Assembly (NCBI GenBank): GCA_030704615.1
Contig: CM060732.1
Coordinates: 32,467,053-32,531,052 of the forward strand
Direction: 5' to 3'
Origin: Takakia lepidozioides
Lineage: Eukaryota; Streptophyta; Takakiopsida; Takakiales; Takakiaceae
Length of the DNA stretch: 64,000 nt
Shown: positions 24,366 through 36,723 of the stretch, in pieces
Position numbering within the stretch: position 1 is the first letter of the stretch
How the letters are laid out: each line of letters opens with the position of its first letter
Notes under the pieces: model-generated
What the model was told of the DNA's origin: nothing
The model's input: only the letters and a program-made list of their open reading frames with translations
The model's database searches: none
Program-made: the position numbers and the translations under genes

Positions 24366-24620
24366 AACGGGAGTTTGTTTTGTTTTGTTTGTCATGCTGA
24401 GATCTCCCAAACTGGAAGGCCTCCGCTCCGGTTCTTAGTGCCGGTGGAAATCCCTCAATGAGTAGGGGTGCATCAAGGTGGTTTCATAATTTTTTCAACC
24501 ATGGGAAATATTGAGTTTCAAGTATTTTTGGTCATTGGAAATTCATGCAAAATAGAAAATTAGGTTTTTTCGTTTTTTCTGGAATATTTGGCCTTCATTT
24601 GTCTTTTGGTACCTACTCAT
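24366..24620. repeat. Dispersed repeat, copy 1 (second copy at 42857)
   Basis: The sequence from TTTGTTTTGTTTGTCATGCTGAGATCTCCC through GGCCTCCGCTCCGG, GGGAAATATTGAGTTTCAA and TTTCTGGAATATTTGGCCTTC matches 42857-43085 in the same orientation with roughly one change in ten and small indels. No coding potential. The copies are about 18.5 kb apart. In the second copy a PIF/Harbinger-like element sits exactly at the left boundary. Confidence 0.8.
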
Positions 24621-24956
24621 GGTCGTATATTTTTGCGAGGAATCTTAGTGTACTCCTCCATTCTCAAAGGAACTAATGTCTAGGAAGTTAGAAAGACCGC
24701 TAACAACCCCAGGGAAGAAAGTGAACACATGGCCAGGGACCCATGGCATGACGGACAGAGAGGGCCGAAGATGACGGCTAAAAGCCACTCTCCCCAAAGG
24801 TGCCTGAAAACTTATAAGCTATGTAATTTGATAAGCGAGTTGGCAAAATTTGTAGCAGGATACAAATCACATGAGAGACGTGAGTTGAAGGTGGAGCCAT
24901 TCATGTCAGTTCAAAAGCCCTTAGTGGTGTAGGGCATGTTTTCATTTTGTCTATAA

Positions 24957-25905
24957 GATTTTACTGAGGGGAGGGTTGAAAAATTCATTTAACTTTCTTA
25001 AAGAGATCATGGAAAGAGAACAACAAACGGTACAAGGGCATAGGACTTCGTCCTTCAATTATACTTCAAATTGGGCAGTGTCTTAAACCTTTCCATGATT
25101 ACAATACCCTTTGATATGTACATCTACCCACATTTCTACAAGCATCTATATAACAAGTTTTTACACTCGCTACAGGCTCATCCACCAACATAGGCTCAAA
25201 TCAAGTGGAAACGTCACTCAAGGAACATTGTGGAACAAAACTACACATTTATGTCTAAACCAAGATGGCTAATAAAACTGTAATCCGTTTCTTGCAGCAT
25301 GTCAGTCTCGAACGGAGCCTGAGGAAGCCAGCTCCACGACGCTTGCCTCAAGTCACACACCAACTTCCGTGCCTGATTGATTTTCTTAACCACGATGAGA
25401 CCGTCAGCGCTACCGCTCTCCATCCACACGAGCTTGCCCGACCAAGGTCATGTGCAAAAAAATCCTCAAACAACTGTTGAGGCATCCTACAAAACATCGC
25501 CGCACATCACGCTTGTTACATGCAAGTTCGGATCTACAGGCATGCTTCCAGATTTATTCCAAGTGTTCGAGATTGAGTCATACACGTGCATTTTACATGA
25601 TTGATTCGTGGTATGAGGGTTTACCAAAATAGGGTTTACCACAAGAATCTTGTAGGAGCCGATCTTGTCCACCACCCATTCCACAGTAAGTGGACAGGAG
25701 TGACTATCCGCGTAAGCTAGGGGTGGCAATCATCTCCAGCTTTTGTGTGCTCTCCTCGACCTGAAAAGAGCAAGAGCATGCCTCCTGCCGCGCCCATAAG
25801 TTTGTGTGATGCAAGTTTGTCATAGTGGAGTGGCGTCGAGTAAATTTGGGTCTTAAAATGAAGCATGGCCCATTCTTCCCAAGAGGGACTTTATTGCGAA
25901 TCACG
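24957..25905 (-). pseudogene. Truncated duplicate of the F-box/kelch-type gene (copy B)
   Basis: This matches 26849-28143 in the same orientation, including the 3' flank (AAAGAGATCATGGAAAGA). Relative to that copy it has lost about 240 bp of the C-terminal half (27378-27618), about 24 bp near 25740 and about 92 bp near 25843. The last loss is flanked by the same AAGC on both sides, as in microhomology-mediated deletion. The F-box itself is absent. It still reads in frame at two places where copy A is broken: CAACAG instead of CAAACAG near 25480, and TAC instead of TAG near 25855. It is therefore not a copy of the present copy A, but of a less damaged ancestor. Confidence 0.8.
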
Positions 25906-26059
25906 TGTGGCTTTGTGATCCTCTGAATAGTGGCTTCAGCTCGCGCATGCCCTTGTGTGGAGTTGAGTTTGTTGTATGTTGTGCGGGGTAGTCAGAGCGT
26001 CGTGACAAGTCTGTGTTTGCGATGTGTAATTGCAAGAAGGACTTCTTTTTGCGCTTAGT

Positions 26060-26640
26060 TGCGATAAATCCAGCTATGGATGTTGTGGACGATTCGGATT
26101 CGGATCCCAATTGGAATTCCCGATGGTACTGCGTCGAGGAATGGACTCCTGCAAGTAGGAAGAGGGCATAGGAGAAGGAGGAGAGTCTCAAGTATTCGTC
26201 TCTAATCTGGAGGATTTGTGAACGGGCTGGAGGGGACAGGGGATAGGGATCTGATGGTAAAAGCAATGGAGGAGGATTATCAAGAACCTCCCAAGAAGAG
26301 GCAGTAATTGGCTCCTCCAGCGAAGAGGGCTGTGGTTTTTCTCAAGGCCCCCCAGGTGGAGGCAAAGGTGCTTCATGCAACTCCCAAGAAAGCGGCGCTC
26401 TCTGTGAAAGGAGTTTCGTATCTGAATGGTGGTGCGGTCTGCCCCGTTGCAAAGGAGAGGAAGATGCCAACAAATTTGCCCGATCAAAGGGCCGTGGATC
26501 AGAAAATTGCAAAGGTGGTGGAGGCAAAGGTTTTGTGTTATAGGAGTGAGGTGCAGAGTCTGTGCGCATTGCAAGGGAGAGAAAGAGGGCAGTTGGCTCT
26601 GGAGTCATGAGCTCTGAGTTTTGTCACTGATGAGCTGAAT
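26060..26640 (+). pseudogene. Decayed coding fragment, unknown family
   Basis: Plus-strand frames read VVDDSDSDPNWNSRWYC (about 26079), then VKAMEEDYQEPPKKRQ (about 26253), then from 26308 a 100-codon Lys/Ala/Val-rich frame (APPAKRAVVFLKAP...). Stops interrupt the series. The text at 22012-22075 reads FVKVVEEKDYQESLPEKTQ and is clearly related to the second piece, so this is a repeated coding fragment, probably cargo or a gene of a mobile element. It has no recognisable domain. It lies between the two F-box gene copies. Confidence 0.4.
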
Positions 26641-27192
26641 GGCAAGGAGGCTGTATTTGTTATTCTGGCGAATTTTCGCAACATTTCGACCTCAAGAAAA
26701 ATTTGAAAACAAAAAACATTTTCCAGGGCCTCTGTCCGCGAGCACACAGGCCATCGAGGGCCCAATGGACGGTTTGGGCTCAATAAATTCATTGGACGTT
26801 AAAGAAACTTTATCTTTTATCTTTTTATCTATATGGAAGATCCAAGATTTTACTGAGGGGAGGGTTGAATTTTTTTTTAACTTTCTGAAAGAGATCATGG
26901 AAAGACAACAACAAACGGTACAAGGGCATAGGACCTCGTCCTTCAATTATACTTCAAATTGGGCAGTGTCTTAAACCTGTTTCCATGAATACAAAACCCC
27001 TTGATATGTACATCTGGCCACATTTCTACAAGCATCTACAAAGCAAGTTTCTACACTCGCTACAGGCTCATCCACCAACATAGGCTCAAATCAAGTGGAA
27101 ACGTCACTCAAGGAACATTTGTGGAACAAAACTACACATTTATGTCTAAACCAAGATAGCTAATAAAACTGTTGTCCGTTTCTTGCAGCATG

Positions 27193-28286
27193 TCAGTCTC
27201 GTTCGGAGCCCGAGGAAGCCAGCTCCACTTGCCTCAAGTCATACACCAACGTCTGTGCCTGATTGATCTTCAACATGATGAGACCGTCATGCACTACCGC
27301 TCTCCACCCACACGAGCTTGCCCGACCAAGGTCATGTGCAAAAAATTCCTCAAACAACTGTTTGAGGCATCCTCCCCAACTCCACCCGAGAGGTCGTGAA
27401 TTCCCACAAACCTATGGCTTTTGGGAGAAAATTTACAGTTTCTGAATAACCCATAGAGCCAACCAACAACAGTCGTCCGCAGCTCTCCACAAGGTATCGC
27501 CGCATGAATAGAGAATTGGGCACCTTTGTATGCACCTTGATCCAGACACCACTGGACAAGTTGTATGCCAACAATCTCCCAGGTGCCTTGGACATAAATC
27601 CATAAGAGATGGCGTACATAACATTGCCGCACATTACGCTTGTTACATGCAAGTTCGGATCTACAAGCATGCTTCCAGATTTATTCCAAGTGTTCGAGAT
27701 TGAGTCATACACGTGCATTTTACATGACTCATTCTTGGTATGAGGGTTTACCAGAATAGGGTTTACCACAAGAATCTTGTAGGAGCCGATCTTGTCCACC
27801 ACCAATTCCACAGTAAGAGGACAAGAGTGACTATCCGCGTAAGCTAGGGCTGGCAATCGTCTCCAACATTTGGAGACCGAGTTGCAAACAGTGTGCTCTC
27901 CTCGACCTGAAAAGAGCAAGAGCATGCCTCCTGCCGCGCCCATAAGTTTGTGTGATGCAAGTTTGCCATAGTGGAGTGGCGTCGACTAAGTTTGGGTCTT
28001 AAAATGAAGCGAATGCGGCAGAAGGAATTTGAAGGTCGATGCTGGTCCAGCCACCACCAAATGGATCGAAAACCAGCAGTTTGAAATCCGATAAATACAT
28101 AAAGCATGGCCCATTCTTCCCAAGAGGGACTTTATTGCGGATCCCCAGGGAGCGTGGCTTAGAAATAAGAGAATACCATTGCTTGCACACAAGGCGAAAT
28201 CCCCCGAGTCTTGCGTATGGTAGGCATGTCAAAACTCGCTCCTCCAACAACTCGGAAGGGAGCTGGCTCCACACGCTCGGGTGCAT
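27193..28286 (-). pseudogene. F-box/kelch-type protein gene, broken (copy A)
   Basis: ATG at 28286 begins MHPSVWSQLPSELLEERVL, followed by LRLVCKQW-type text (GGFRLVCKQWYSL), a clear plant F-box of about 45 residues. Then comes a beta-rich C-terminal region (MHVYDSISNTWNKSGSM, LLAYNLSSGVWIKV, LWEFTTSR) with the spacing of degenerate kelch/F-box-associated repeats. Intact relatives are substrate adaptors of SCF ubiquitin ligases. Three defects are seen: a frameshift after PSAAFASF near 28005, an in-frame TAG at 27986-27988, and one extra A near 27362, after which the C-terminal frame (QLFEEFFAHDLGRASS) resumes and ends at 27193. A second copy lies downstream at 24957-25905. Confidence 0.8.
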
Positions 28287-28808
28287 CACTTGTGTCTCTC
28301 TCTCCTCTCTATGTGTGTAAGAAAACAGAAATATATGTGCGCAAACATAAAAGAAAACAGAAACCATGTTTAATCTTGTCTCTAAAAATAGAACTAAAAG
28401 CATACAGTGTCCCAGGCTGTTCCTTTTTATAAAAAAAATCATATTTATTTGTTTTTTCCCCTTAAAACAGGGGGATTGTAGCCCTGATTAACTTTATTAT
28501 ATTTTTTGGGGGGGCCAAAAAGGCCTTTACAAGTTATTTGGGATTATTCGGGGAAAAAAAATTAAAACCCCTTTAACGCCATAAGGCACACACCGTATCC
28601 AGTGGCCACGAACTTGGCCCCCTCGAGTGAAACCTACTGATTCTGGGTTCAAATCTTGCCCACCCAAGGTCTTAACTTTTAGAATGGCTTACAATTAGGC
28701 ATCCATTCAGATAACCAACCTCTTATAGCAAACCCTATTCTGTTAACAAACGGAAAGCGGCAGCGCTACGTTGTATCCACGATGCCGATGGCGGGTATGT
28801 GAAAAGAG
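28287..28808. other. Intergenic stretch between F-box pseudogene and CCDC93
   Basis: No gene. At about 28640-28665 the text GATTCTGGGTTCAAATCTTGCC recalls a tRNA B box. Nearly the same text occurs at 38086-38108, so this may be a tRNA-derived short interspersed repeat, but no clear tRNA fold is possible. The region also must contain the promoters of both flanking, divergently oriented units; no clear TATA box stands out. Confidence 0.4.
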
Positions 28809-31800
28809 ATGGAGGAAGACGAAGAGAGTGCCTCGGTGCTTGAAGAAATCTCTGACTTGTTGCTGTCCGGTGGCTACTTCAGAGCACAGATCTCAAACTT
28901 GAATCCATTTGATAAGCTCACAGGGGGGTTGGCTTGGTGCATCACTTCCAGCAATGCAGACGTGGATTTTGACGTGTTCTATGATGATGATGCGACCCTT
29001 GGTTACAAGATGTAAGCTCCTTTTCTTCATGTACAATGTGAATTCGTAGCTGAGTCAGATTTTCTATGATTTCTCTCACGAGATTCCCGCAGGATTCCCA
29101 CCTCGAGTCCCTAAGCTCAATGGAGGGGATCGCTAAATCAAGGACCATAGATTGACGAGTCCTACTTTGTAATATGAATCGCCCCTCCCTATATCGACTG
29201 TCTTTCTGAAGCAGGCCTGGTATTCGACGGCTGTGAACATTGATCTTCCAATTTCGCCATGAGTACGATAGAATTCGGTAACCACGAAGTGTATAGAGGT
29301 GCTGAATCAGCTGCATTTCCATCCCTTCTTGGCAGTCCTGAGCTCAATTGTTGGCACATCCAAGCACAGACTCATTCTGGAAGTAATTTTCCTGCATTGG
29401 CTCCACATTATAAAGTTCCTCTAGTTGAGACTTTGTTATAAGTGACATAATCACCGATTGTGTGTGACTTTTTCAATTCTTAGGTGAATTATATTGAACA
29501 GTAGCAAGGATCAAACTTTGAGTTGAACAATATTTCAATGGAGTAATGTGAATTTTCCGAACAGAAAAAATCCTTAAGGTTGCCTTTCACCAATTGAAAT
29601 GGTTTGGCTTGCTTAGCTTTGTAGGGACATTCTATTCAGCTCATCGCTTCCTCCCCATCAAATAAATATGGGGTGTGAATCTAGAGCTCAATGAGACCGG
29701 AGCTTCTTTTTCTCTTAGGGCTGCCTAAAGCTTGGAAGAACTGTAATGGTGCGTTTTTTATGGCCACTCACAGACTATCCGTAGACAAAAATCAAAGTCA
29801 CTTTAGGTTGATTGTTCTCCTGGTGGATGTCTCAGGACTGTCTCCAAGCACATCAGAACTGCTGACGAAAAATGTGACTGAAGGTTGATTGGCTGTGCAT
29901 GGTGTGGGGTGCAGCAAGGTGGGAGAGGCAATCGAGGCTGCATTGCAGCGGATGGGGTGTCCCTACCCGCTTCAGGCTCATCAAATCCAGGGCCTTGACT
30001 ATCAAGCCGTTCTACCAGTCATGCAATGGCTGATCAAACGAGTGATAGCAACACGACAGGAGTTTGGCAACCAGGTATGGCCAGTTTCTATACCAGCAAT
30101 AGGATTCATCGTCACTTAGTTTGTTTGTAGTCATAGTTCGTAGTTGGAAATGCAGGTACAGTGTATAGGACACAATTAGAGGTATTGTCTCTGCTGTAGG
30201 ACAGGGAAACATTTTCATTTCAGGTAGCAAACCCTTCTTGTTTTTAGGAATCAAGATGCCTATACCAAGGAATCAGGTGGGATTTTTAGTTCCTATTGAT
30301 GGGAAGATCAAGGCACATGTGTCTTTCACTATAGAGTTAAATTCCGACCTTGGTTGAATGGAAAATGTGTAAGGTGTAAGGTCAAGTGTAAGCTGTAATA
30401 GTGTTAGACTGATTTTACATCCTGATGATGAGACTTCTCTAATATGCAAGCAGTGAGGGCAAAGTAGAGAAGTTTATAGGCATGGAGGATTGTCCTTTAA
30501 ATTGTTTGATATTCTCTGTCATGAAAATGGCGTTGATGTAGCACAGCTGCGGAGTTATTCACTTTTAAGATATCAACAAACTTACGAGGTGCCTGAAGAA
30601 ACTCTCCTCGACTTGGTGAGCATTATCCTCATCCCGCTGATTAGTCGCGTATGAGCTCTCATGCCAAATAACACTTGATTGTGAGAGCTTGCCTGCAACA
30701 TCACTGGGACTCTTGCTATGGTGCCTCCAGGGCATGGGAAGTTTATAACTTCCATATTGTGCAATTTTTTCCTTGAAGAAAGAGATCGGCAACAGATATG
30801 TTCATGGATTATTTTGGTGATGTTGCTTCAAATCCGCATAGGCATATGTTTGGAGGTGCCCCTATGCAGTGAACTCAATTGGAGGGCTGAAATGGCTATC
30901 AAAGCAATCACAGCTATTTCAACACCTTTGAGATCACAATATTTGACATATCTTTTCACCATTGTGAATTAATTGACATGGAAGGAGAGGCGGAGAGAGT
31001 TACTAACCCCTCTTTCAAATGAGATGTCGCAAAATCACCCATCCAGGACTGCAAATGGGTCTGTATTTACTGAAGTGTTGAGAGCTTGTCGGTGGATGTC
31101 AGGATGTGTGTTTGGCTGCCCACTCACTCTCACCTCGTCCCGACTACAATGATAGCCCTTTGTCAGACATAATTTTGTGAGAACTGTTTTTTCTTCTACC
31201 GGCATTTTTTTAAACTGTTAAACAGTCACAGACTTTGGCTTTTGGTTCACATGTTGTGATTCATATATTTATCTCCAGCAAGTTTCACATATTGCTGTTA
31301 TTCCTCTCTTTACTCATCACAAACTTGTCTAATACGGTTCAATTTGGTACTGAAGCAGCTTCCATTGTTGCCATTTTTATCCCATGGAATAGTAACCGGG
31401 TTTGTTCTTGTTTTACATCAGGGAGCATTCCACAGGCCATCAGTTGGGCAACGTCGATGAGGTTGGAACACATGCCTTTCATGCCAGTGACAGTAGAACC
31501 TCATATCTTCAACGTATATGGTCTTCTGTTTTTTTGAGAATCAATGCTCTGATATTCCTTTTTCTTTTGGCTGTCTATGGCTGTCTTATTCACTGCCTAT
31601 CATATCCAGTGGTACTGGCTTCATTACTTAGAGATGTGGTCACAGTGTGAGGCTTGCCCATATACAAGGGGCCTTCCGAATTGACCCAAGGACTCACCCT
31701 CCCTGTCCATGGAAAGTCTCATCGAAGAACAACTATAGCTGCCTAATAACCTAACTGCATTGACTTATTGAGCTTCACTCTATCAAAGACAACATTGACA

Positions 31801-34800
31801 TTCATCCCATGTGCTGTCTAACTTTGCTGGTGGTTTCAATGCTACAGGCAGCAGAACTTGAAAAGCAGATAGGACTTCAGAAGGCTCGGATTGAACCCTT
31901 ACAAGCTGAAGCAAGCGCTGTGCATGAGTTTGCTGAGCAAGTTAATCAGAGCATCAAAGAACAGGTGCTTCCTCTTTCCTTCAATGCTTTTTGAGTAATC
32001 ATGGTATCATCCTGGCGATGTGCCTTGGTAAGGGACACCGAAAGAAGGTTAACAAGGGGGGTGGCCTCCACCGTCACTGGCTAATTTCCCACCACTAGAT
32101 GGATAAGGCTTTTGAATGATTGCACTCATTCTCTCCCACCGCACTTGGGAGGGCACGGTGTTTCATGCTCAGGTTAGCTTTCTTGTGTGCATTGGTGGGC
32201 TGGGTGCATGTGGGCCCACTTAAGGAAGGCAGAATAAGCGGGCAGAGTTGGAGGCAGAGATGGCCGAGTGCCAGCAGGCTGTCGATGCTGCAGGTGCTGG
32301 CGCCATGGTTCAGGAATTGATTACTTTGTTGGGGCGCTCCATGGTGGGTACACTTCCCCTGTTTATTGTGGCCAATGATACTAATGAGGAGGATGTTTTC
32401 TTGGTGGGTTCATGGTTGATCACGAGTTTTTTTTTTGAGGAGTCAGTTCAGTTACTTTGTTGTCCATTTCGCAGCTTGCTTGACCCTCATGAGTTCATGG
32501 TCAAACTGTCCCACGCCATCCAGGAGTTGGAGGAGGAGGAGGCCGAATTTCGGAGTAGCTGCCGGAAAAAACGATCCGAATTGCAGGCACAGATTAAGCA
32601 ACTACGAGACCCCGCACTGTCTCTGGCAGACGACGCAGACCGACGTGCAGAAGTCGAGGTTGCCTACAATTCTGACCTTCAAAAGTGGACAGCTCTTCGA
32701 ACAGTATGAACTTGCCCTCTATGTCTTCCTTTCCAGACTGCAACCATTTGTTTCATGAGACTACTCTGTGCATGAGCTTGAATTGGTTCAATTTACAATT
32801 ACTAGGTACTCAGGAGAGGGCGGAGTTGCTGTTTACAATGAATGCTGAAAACCTCCAGATGTGCACTATGGATATAAGTGGGGTATGAATGCTAGTGTCT
32901 TTAAGTAGGCTAGCCTCCCACGCAGGCAAGTGCCTTTCGGGATGGAATTAAAGAGGGAAGCACACCAAATCAATGGGGAAATTTACCCAGCACTCAGTCC
33001 TTCATTGAAGTTTTACAGTGTTTCTGATGTTGGTGATGGAGTTAAGAGTGTAAGAAAGACTTCTACCAATTTTAGTCGCAGCTGTGAGTCACTAAAAAAT
33101 CATTACTCATTTAGGAGGATGTACACTGGCTTGGTATGGCTGGTGGTGAAGGAGCGAGCTGACTAACAGTCTTAGCCTGGTATTTCAGGAGCTTGCACGG
33201 AAAAATCGAGGAGTTGCCTTGTTGAAGCGGCAGCTGGACGAAAGGCCAACTCAAACTGAGCTTATCCAGTACGCTACCTGTCTCTATTTGCTCAGTAGGC
33301 AAGCCTAACAGGACTCTGTCTGTTGGATGCTTCTTGTCTGGGTAGGCTTCTCAACTACAATCAGTAAGTTACCTTGGTGTGACATTTCTAATGCATGTCC
33401 TTAGTGAGAAGGACTTCATTGCCTTAAGGAGTGAGCTGTGTAAAAACTCTCATGTACATATGAGTGGTATGGGACGATGCATGAGGGGGCAGATATGAGC
33501 GCCGCTTTGTGGAGCTTTATCTGCATATCCAGGTGATACTCTTGCTCCTCTTTTCGCAATGCCATAATCATTGTTGCACCTCTTGTATGATGCCAGTGCC
33601 AGGCTCACCTGAATTCTCACTTCCTGTAGTTTGACATTTGATTGTCTAATGTGAACTATATGCATTGTTGGACTGCTTTTAATACTTTGCTTGAGTGAGT
33701 TGGCATCGGTTTTGTGGAAGAATTTGCTGGGAGGCGAGATTTACTGCCACATCGGCACTAGCAGCATAAGTTTCTTCTCCAAAGGGCTCGAGAGATGTAC
33801 TTATGGACCAGCTTGATCAGTATTACTCAATAGGCTGTTGCAAGCTATATAAATATGGTTGAGTGATTTTTGGCTTTCTGTTTGGTACAGCGAAAGCTTC
33901 GGGAGACAAGAAAGTATTATTCCACTTACAATGCTCTTGCAGAGGCTCATGAGCTCACCGTGAAAGAAACTTCTCTTATGAATTCCATTCGCTCTCAGGT
34001 TGGAAGGCATATCTCACCGTTTCCTTTTCATCTACAAGCTAACCATTCTTTTTATCCTACTTCTACCAATATCGTATCGCCCAAGATCCATGGCACCTGC
34101 TGGCAATGTTTCCTGTAGGCAGTCATTAGCCATGTATCGTCAGTAGCTCAAATTGCAATGGCCACTTGACAATACCAAGTTCCTGTGATGCTACAGGTTA
34201 GGGTCAGGTTATGGTTCACAGTAGTGTGAGTTGGATTATGCTTGACCCTTTTTTTGAGTGGTTGGCTGTGTGGACAGTTTGAAGTAGCCATGATGACACC
34301 AGAAGGGCGTGTAAACTTTTTGAATTCGATGGATGGAATCATTAAAGGTGTACAACAGGTAAAAGACGCTTTAGTGCTTCTTCGTAGTAGGGGATGCAAT
34401 CTGTCAGGAAGAGCATATCTGGTGCAATCAATGGTATGGCTGAAACGCACAATTTGTTGTAGCCGGATTCTTTTTTTTAGCTCAACATGAGTGCTAGGGC
34501 ATTTTCTGCTGAGTTTCCATGTCCTGGTGGGTAATATTTCAACTGACTCATGTAGTTTGATATTCCCACTGAGGAGGTTGTCATAGCCGACTTCACAACA
34601 ACACAAGTACCTCTGTTGTTTGTCCATCCTCAGTGTGATTGCCTGAAGCCTGGTCTAGAAGGCCAAGAGCTGTCCCACAGTGTTTAGAACCTGCAAAGAA
34701 GATAAGAAACTGTAATGGGCTAAGTTTGATGTCTGAAAATGGTGCAGAAACTGGACAAAATTGAGAAGCGATTCCAAGCTGAACAGAGCACATACAACAC

Positions 34801-35255
34801 GTTGAAAGAGAAACATGCTACGTCTGTTGCAGCACAACGGAACTACTTTTCTCTTGTCAAACTCTTCCAAGTAAGTTAACGTGACTGATTGGGGACTGTT
34901 CATTTCTCTGGTGTTAGGGCTGTGGGAGATATACAGTTGCTACATACCGAGATGTTATATTAAGCTTTGCTGTTACTGTTTTTGAAAAAGGTTGTGTCTT
35001 TGATGTGGTAGATGTTCCCAGAAATGTTGGATCCTTGCAAGAGGGGGTGGTATCTTCAGAGAAACCTCTTTCCATAGGGTGGCTATAGGACTGCTTCAAT
35101 TTTGAGTAATGAGTCGAAGTTTTTCTCTTGCTCACTACCTACTCTGATTCACTTTCCTCTTTGTCACGTGGACTGTCGGTGTGCAGGAAGAATGTGCTCG
35201 AAGTGAGAAGCTGCGCTCTGCTTTGCTCTCCTCTGGCAGCACCAAAGATGGTTAA
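28809..35255 (+). CDS. CCDC93: CCDC93 homologue (CCC/Commander complex subunit)
   Basis: CCDC93 joins CCDC22 and COMMD proteins in the CCC complex, which with retriever recycles membrane cargo from endosomes. Exons placed with GT-AG sites in phase: 28809-29011, 29915-30074, 30547-30615, 31848-31964, 32233-32343, about 32494-32703, 33189-33268, 33493-33532, 33891-33998, 34278-34358, 34748-34870 and 35187-35255 (stop). The boundary between exons 5 and 6 is uncertain. The N-terminal domain shows SPFDK-like NPFDKLTGGLAWCI, then PLQAHQIQGLDYQAVLPVMQWLIKR-type text and LRSYSLLRYQQTYEVPEE. The C-terminal coiled coil shows LARKNRGVALLKRQLDE, YERRFVELYLHIQ and a K/E-rich tail. About 456 residues are placed, against roughly 630 in animals. 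The middle region (between exons 3 and 4) is not found, though the exons join in phase. Confidence 0.88.
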
Positions 35256-36690
35256 TGAACTATCATTGCCTTTCTAACTCCCAGCTGAAACCCAACAATG
35301 GATGTTTTTATCGTCATCATTGTTATTATCTGTAGGAGCCGGCCTGGTAGTTCCTTGATACACCCTTTATTTTATCAGACTCACCCTGACCTATCTCACC
35401 CATTTGTTAGGCGGTTTCAGTCCACCTTCATTCGTTGTCTTCATTAAAGTGATGAGTACTCCAAAAATTGAAATCTGACAGAAAGTTGTTCTCCACACAC
35501 AAGAGGCAAACACCCATTGGGATATCACTGTTTTTCTCAGTCACATTCTTCTCTCGTCTCCACTCATATTTATCTGAAAGCAAGCACGCACAATTAGGAC
35601 CTTGTACTTTTGGAGGTGAGTTACAAGTGACTGCATAGACTTTATGGAGGTTCCATGCACTGGCAACTGAGCTTCAACTGATGTAGTCTGCCCTTCCAGT
35701 GTGAAATTTTACCGAACTGCTTGCTTGACATTCCATCAAGTTGCAAATGGTCAAATCAAATCGCAGAGCAGATCATGGAAGAGGAAACTCTCTGGAATGG
35801 GGAAGAGCCCCATTTCTTGTTAGACAAAAACAGTACTGTACGAGCCAGCATCTCACCTACTCCAGTGTTTTGTCATCACCACTGTCATATTGCAAGTACT
35901 GTGGCTTGGAGATCCTGGTGTGGTAGATATCGTCATACCAGTAGGCTCGAATTCTGGAAAAAGATGATTCTTGTGTTGATTAGGGGAATTTGGGTACTGT
36001 TGAAGGAATATACATGTGTGCTGACTACTCATAGTCTAGTTGGTCCAGTACAGACACTGGAGTCATGGGTGTGGATTGTCACGGAACTGATGATGAGAAA
36101 ACGAAGTGTGGATTTTACAATCCACACCAGACTCGTGAGATGGATCCTCCGGAGTAGCAGGGCTTGAACCACCAGAAATCTTCTTCCTCGAAGCCCGATG
36201 TTCTTTCTTCCAGTGTACCTTACAATTATCATGGTCAAGGTACTTTCCGTGGAGATGGCCAGCAAAACAACAAAAGGAGGCCACACCCAGTTGGGGCAAC
36301 GGCAAAGGAAAGTGACGGCCCCTTTAAAGTAATCAGCTTCGATGGAATGGGTCCCCCACTTCATCTTCTATGAGGTAAGCGTTTCTCATAGGTGCTTGTC
36401 CGAGTATCTACTTTGCGGCACATTCATGTGGGTGGAGCTGCTTTGCGGGCCGCTTTCACGCATTTGACCTCTCTCTTGTGGAGAGCAGTACTACAGAGAA
36501 AATATATGTAGACTTAAGTTGTGGACAGGCTGAATCATGCAGCATGGATAGTGCTCTTCCATAGCGACAAATTTTGGAACTCACAAGGATTGTTCAATAT
36601 CCACAAGCTCACTTCGACCAAATGATCTAACTACGTCTTGAGAAATGTTGATGAAAGCCTGGGGCACACACACACACTCCGAGCAAACTG
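35256..36690. other. Non-genic stretch downstream of CCDC93
   Basis: It contains a plus-strand open frame to 36167 and a minus-strand frame (36063-36305) with CKVHWKKEHR, which only superficially recalls a MYND finger; the required cysteine pairs are missing. No splice-consistent gene was found. The first few hundred bases are probably the CCDC93 3' untranslated region. Confidence 0.4.
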
Positions 36691-36692
36691 CA

Positions 36693-36721
<29 letters not shown>
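36693..36721. repeat. (AG)n microsatellite
   Basis: About fourteen AG units without interruption, preceded at 36666-36678 by a short (CA)n. Confidence 0.9.

Positions 36722-36723
<2 letters not shown>

Noticed and set aside
36063-36305. Minus-strand frame with CKVHWKKEHR, recalling a MYND zinc finger
   Set aside because: The required earlier cysteine pairs and the final cysteine are absent, and no splice-consistent gene surrounds it.
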